DNA of 22,803 bases from contig DIVD01000039.1 of NCBI GenBank assembly GCA_002423245.1, positions 1 to 22,803 of the forward strand. Reading direction: 5' to 3'. The DNA is from Rhodobacteraceae bacterium UBA6141 (GTDB taxonomy: Bacteria > Pseudomonadota > Alphaproteobacteria > Rhodobacterales > Rhodobacteraceae). The translations under genes were made by a program, and so were the position numbers. This document shows positions 20,928 through 22,803 of this stretch, one piece after another (positions within the stretch are counted from its first letter, which is position 1; every line of letters begins with the position of its first letter). A model generated the notes under the pieces. That model saw nothing but the letters and a program-made list of their open reading frames with translations, was not told the origin of the DNA and made no database searches.

Positions 20928-22352
20928 ATGGCCCGCATGAAAGGCCGGCAGGAGATGGGGCAGGATCGCAGCCGCGCGGCGCCCGGCACCCCGCCCGGGC
21001 CGCATCCGACACTGGCCGAGGCGGCAGCGGTCTGGGCGCGGATCGCGGCGCTGTCCTTCGGCGGGCCGGCGGGGCAGATCGCGGTGATGCACCGCATCCT
21101 TGTCGAGGAGAAACGCTGGCTCGGAGACGGGCGTTTTCTTCATGCGCTGAACTTCTGCATGTTGTTGCCGGGGCCCGAGGCGCAGCAACTGGCGAGCTAT
21201 ATCGGCTGGCTGATGCACGGGGTGCGGGGCGCGCTGGTCGCGGGGCTGCTGTTCATCCTGCCGGGCCTCGCGGCGCTCATGGCGCTGAGTTGGGTCTATG
21301 CGATCTGGGGGGACACCGGCCCCGTCTCTGCCCTGTTCTTCGGGCTGAAGGCGGCGGTGCTGGCCATCGTGTTGCAGGCGGTGGTGCGCATGGGCGGGCG
21401 CGCCTTGCAAAACGGCGCGATGCGCGCCATCGCCGCGGCGTCCTTCGTGGCGATCCTTGGCTTCGGGGCACCCTTTCCGCTGATCGTTGCCGCCGCGGCG
21501 CTGATCGGCTGGGCCGGGGCCAGGGCCGGTCTTGCGCCGTTCCGGGGCGGCCGGCACGGCGCGCCCGGCGGCGCCGCGCATGTCGCGGATGCGGCCAGCC
21601 TGCTGGGCGAGGAGCAGGGCGAGCTGTCCGGGGCTGCCCGCGCGGCCGCCTTGCGCGCGGGCGCGCTGGCGCTGGTGCTGTGGCTGGCGCCGGTCGCGGC
21701 GCTGGTCCTGCTGGCGCCGGGCAGCGTGTTCACCGACATCGCCACGTTCTTTTCCAGACTGGCGGTGCTGACCTTCGGCGGCGCCTATGCGGTGCTGGCC
21801 TGGGTCGCGCAGGAGGCGGTCGCAACCTATGGCTGGCTGGGCCCCGGCGAGATGCTCGACGGGCTGGGCATGGCGGAAACGACGCCGGGGCCGCTGATCA
21901 TGGTGCTGCAGTTCGTCGGCTTCATGGCGGCCTTCCGCGAGGCGGGCTGGGCCGCGCCGCTTGTCGCGGGCAGCCTTGGCGGGCTTCTGGCCACATGGGT
22001 GACCTTCACGCCCTGCTTTGCCTGGATCTTCCTTGGCGCGCCCTTCATGGAACGGCTGCGCGCCAACCGGGCGCTGTCGGCCGCGCTGACGGCGGTCACG
22101 GCGGCGGTGGTGGGCGTGATCCTGAACCTTGCCCTGTGGTTCGCGGTGCATGTCGTGTGGCGCGAGGTGGCGCGGATCGAGGCTGGCCCGCTGTCGCTGG
22201 ACCTGCCGGTGCTGGCCTCGGTGGATCCGGCGGCGGCGGCGTTGTCCGCCCTCGCGCTGATCGCGGTGTTCCGCTGGCGGCTGGGGATGACCACGGTGCT
22301 TGCAGGCGCCGCCGCGCTGGGGCTGGCGCTGCACTGGGCGGGGCTGGCCTGA
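20928..22352 (+). CDS. chrA: Chromate transporter ChrA (CHR family, two-domain)
   Basis: This 474-residue membrane protein has two CHR domains. The first shows LSFGGPAGQIAVMHRILVEE and MLLPGPEAQQLASYIGWLMH; the second shows LTFGGAYAVLAWVAQEAVAT and ETTPGPLIMVLQFVGFMAAF. Each is followed by about five to six hydrophobic segments. ChrA exports chromate and may co-transport sulfate. The linker between the halves (about residues 200-235) is Ala/Gly rich and cytoplasmic. ATG 20928 has AAGGGAG upstream; the start MARMKGRQEM gives a soluble leader of about 35 residues. No chrB regulator is adjacent. It converges on an MFS transporter gene with a 45-bp gap. Confidence 0.93.
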   Translation: MARMKGRQEMGQDRSRAAPGTPPGPHPTLAEAAAVWARIAALSFGGPAGQIAVMHRILVEEKRWLGDGRFLHALNFCMLLPGPEAQQLASYIGWLMHGVRGALVAGLLFILPGLAALMALSWVYAIWGDTGPVSALFFGLKAAVLAIVLQAVVRMGGRALQNGAMRAIAAASFVAILGFGAPFPLIVAAAALIGWAGARAGLAPFRGGRHGAPGGAAHVADAASLLGEEQGELSGAARAAALRAGALALVLWLAPVAALVLLAPGSVFTDIATFFSRLAVLTFGGAYAVLAWVAQEAVATYGWLGPGEMLDGLGMAETTPGPLIMVLQFVGFMAAFREAGWAAPLVAGSLGGLLATWVTFTPCFAWIFLGAPFMERLRANRALSAALTAVTAAVVGVILNLALWFAVHVVWREVARIEAGPLSLDLPVLASVDPAAAALSALALIAVFRWRLGMTTVLAGAAALGLALHWAGLA

Positions 22353-22379
22353 GCGGGGCTGGTCTGGCTGGCCTGAGCG
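22342..22379. repeat. 14-bp direct repeat at the chrA stop
   Basis: GGCTGGCCTGAGCG occurs at 22342-22355, spanning the chrA stop codon, and again at 22366-22379, in the gap before the convergent transporter gene. It is most simply a small local duplication. No terminator hairpin with a T-run was seen in this gap. Confidence 0.8.
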
Positions 22380-22397
22380 CGCCGGGATGGCGCATCG

Positions 22398-22803
22398 TCA
22401 GCCCGGCTCGGGCCAGCGGCGGTGCAGATCGTCGATGACGAAGGGGTGCGCGTGCCGGTGGCCCTGCCCGGCCAGATGCGGGTGATCGGGCGGCAGGTCC
22501 GGGTGGGCATGGGGCAACTCGCCCGCGTCGCGCGCCGGCCAGATCCGCAGCACCGCCACGATGCCAAGCGCGCCGATCCCGGCCAGCACCAGCGCCGCCA
22601 CCGAAAGCCCCGCGCCCGCGCCGATCCAGCCCGCCAGCGGATAGGTCACCAGCCAGCAGGCATGGGACAGCGCGAATTGCGCGGCAAAGACCGCGCCCCT
22701 GTCCGCCTCGCGCGCCGAGCGGTTGATGATCCGCCCGATCGGCGTCTGCGTCAGCGAGAAGCCGAAGCCGATCAGCGCCCAGAGCGCGATCAGCCCGGCA
22801 AGC
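22398..22803 (-). CDS. MFS transporter, C-terminal part, with histidine-rich tail
   Basis: The frame is open to the right edge; the visible 134 residues are the C-terminus. The strand reads LIALWALIGFGFSLTQTPIG, RIINRSAREADRGAVFAAQF, then ALSHACWLVTYPLAGWIGAG and a last helix LSVAALVLAGIGALGIVAVL. This is a major-facilitator pattern with the RxxNRSA-type cytoplasmic loop. The tail after the last helix is rich in histidine (ELPHAHPDLPPDHPHLAGQG, then HRHAHPFVIDD), as in transporters that handle or sense metal ions. The substrate cannot be read. It lies next to chrA, which suggests a small metal/oxyanion resistance locus. Confidence 0.85.
   Translation of the reverse strand, partial: LAGLIALWALIGFGFSLTQTPIGRIINRSAREADRGAVFAAQFALSHACWLVTYPLAGWIGAGAGLSVAALVLAGIGALGIVAVLRIWPARDAGELPHAHPDLPPDHPHLAGQGHRHAHPFVIDDLHRRWPEPG

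Noticed and set aside
20787..22334. 515-residue minus-strand frame opposite chrA
   Set aside because: Antisense shadow of a clear chromate transporter; the Gln/Arg/His-rich sequence has no family match.

Overview
The window looks like part of the chromosome of a high-GC alphaproteobacterium, most likely Rhodobacterales (Paracoccus/Rhodobacter/Rhodovulum type). This rests on the strongly GC-biased third positions, the style of the sulfate-transport operon, and the abundance of acyl-CoA, CaiB and MaoC genes. No rRNA, tRNA or CRISPR array is visible.

Layout, left to right. (1) 1-1170: the 5' end of a small M15-type peptidase gene on the minus strand, cut by the window edge, followed 1 bp upstream of its start by a decayed IS5-family element whose transposase has several frameshifts, an internal deletion and no visible right end. 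(2) 1241-6468: a sulfur-assimilation block. An Lrp/AsnC regulator (minus) diverges from a cysteine-rich Rrf2 regulator (plus). The Rrf2 gene is followed by a tightly packed operon: an unknown 84-aa protein, a sulfate-binding protein with an unusual N-terminal extension, CysT, CysW and a short CysA. (3) 6597-8092: an isolated Hint-domain (Hedgehog/intein-type) protein on the minus strand with a readable promoter and a tandem repeat in its leader. About 240 bp of unassigned DNA follows.

(4) 8334-20784: a 12-kb cluster for catabolism of an unknown acyl-CoA. One minus-strand arm runs DUF35 protein, SCPx/Ltp2-like thiolase-fold enzyme, hydratase-2 MaoC, then alpha-methylacyl-CoA racemase-like protein. 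It is followed by a transglutaminase-like protein, a small MaoC protein, two overlapping acyl-CoA dehydrogenases, a crotonase and a PaaK-like CoA ligase lacking the usual P-loop. A CaiB/BaiF CoA-transferase diverges on the plus strand and converges on an acyl-CoA dehydrogenase plus mesaconyl-C4-CoA-hydratase-like pair. Two near-identical palindromes (TTCTAAC-N4-GTTAGA) sit on promoters at 13838 and 17508. They suggest one TetR-type repressor, encoded elsewhere, controls the set.

(5) 20928-22803: a chromate transporter (chrA) and, convergent to it, the C-terminal part of an MFS transporter with a histidine-rich tail, cut by the right edge.

The most interesting part is region 4. Ligation, alpha-methyl epimerisation, dehydrogenation by a possible heteromeric dehydrogenase, hydration by several MaoC proteins and C-C cleavage by an Ltp2/DUF35-like pair resemble the logic of steroid or isoprenoid side-chain degradation. 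No ring-degradation genes are present, so the substrate is unknown.
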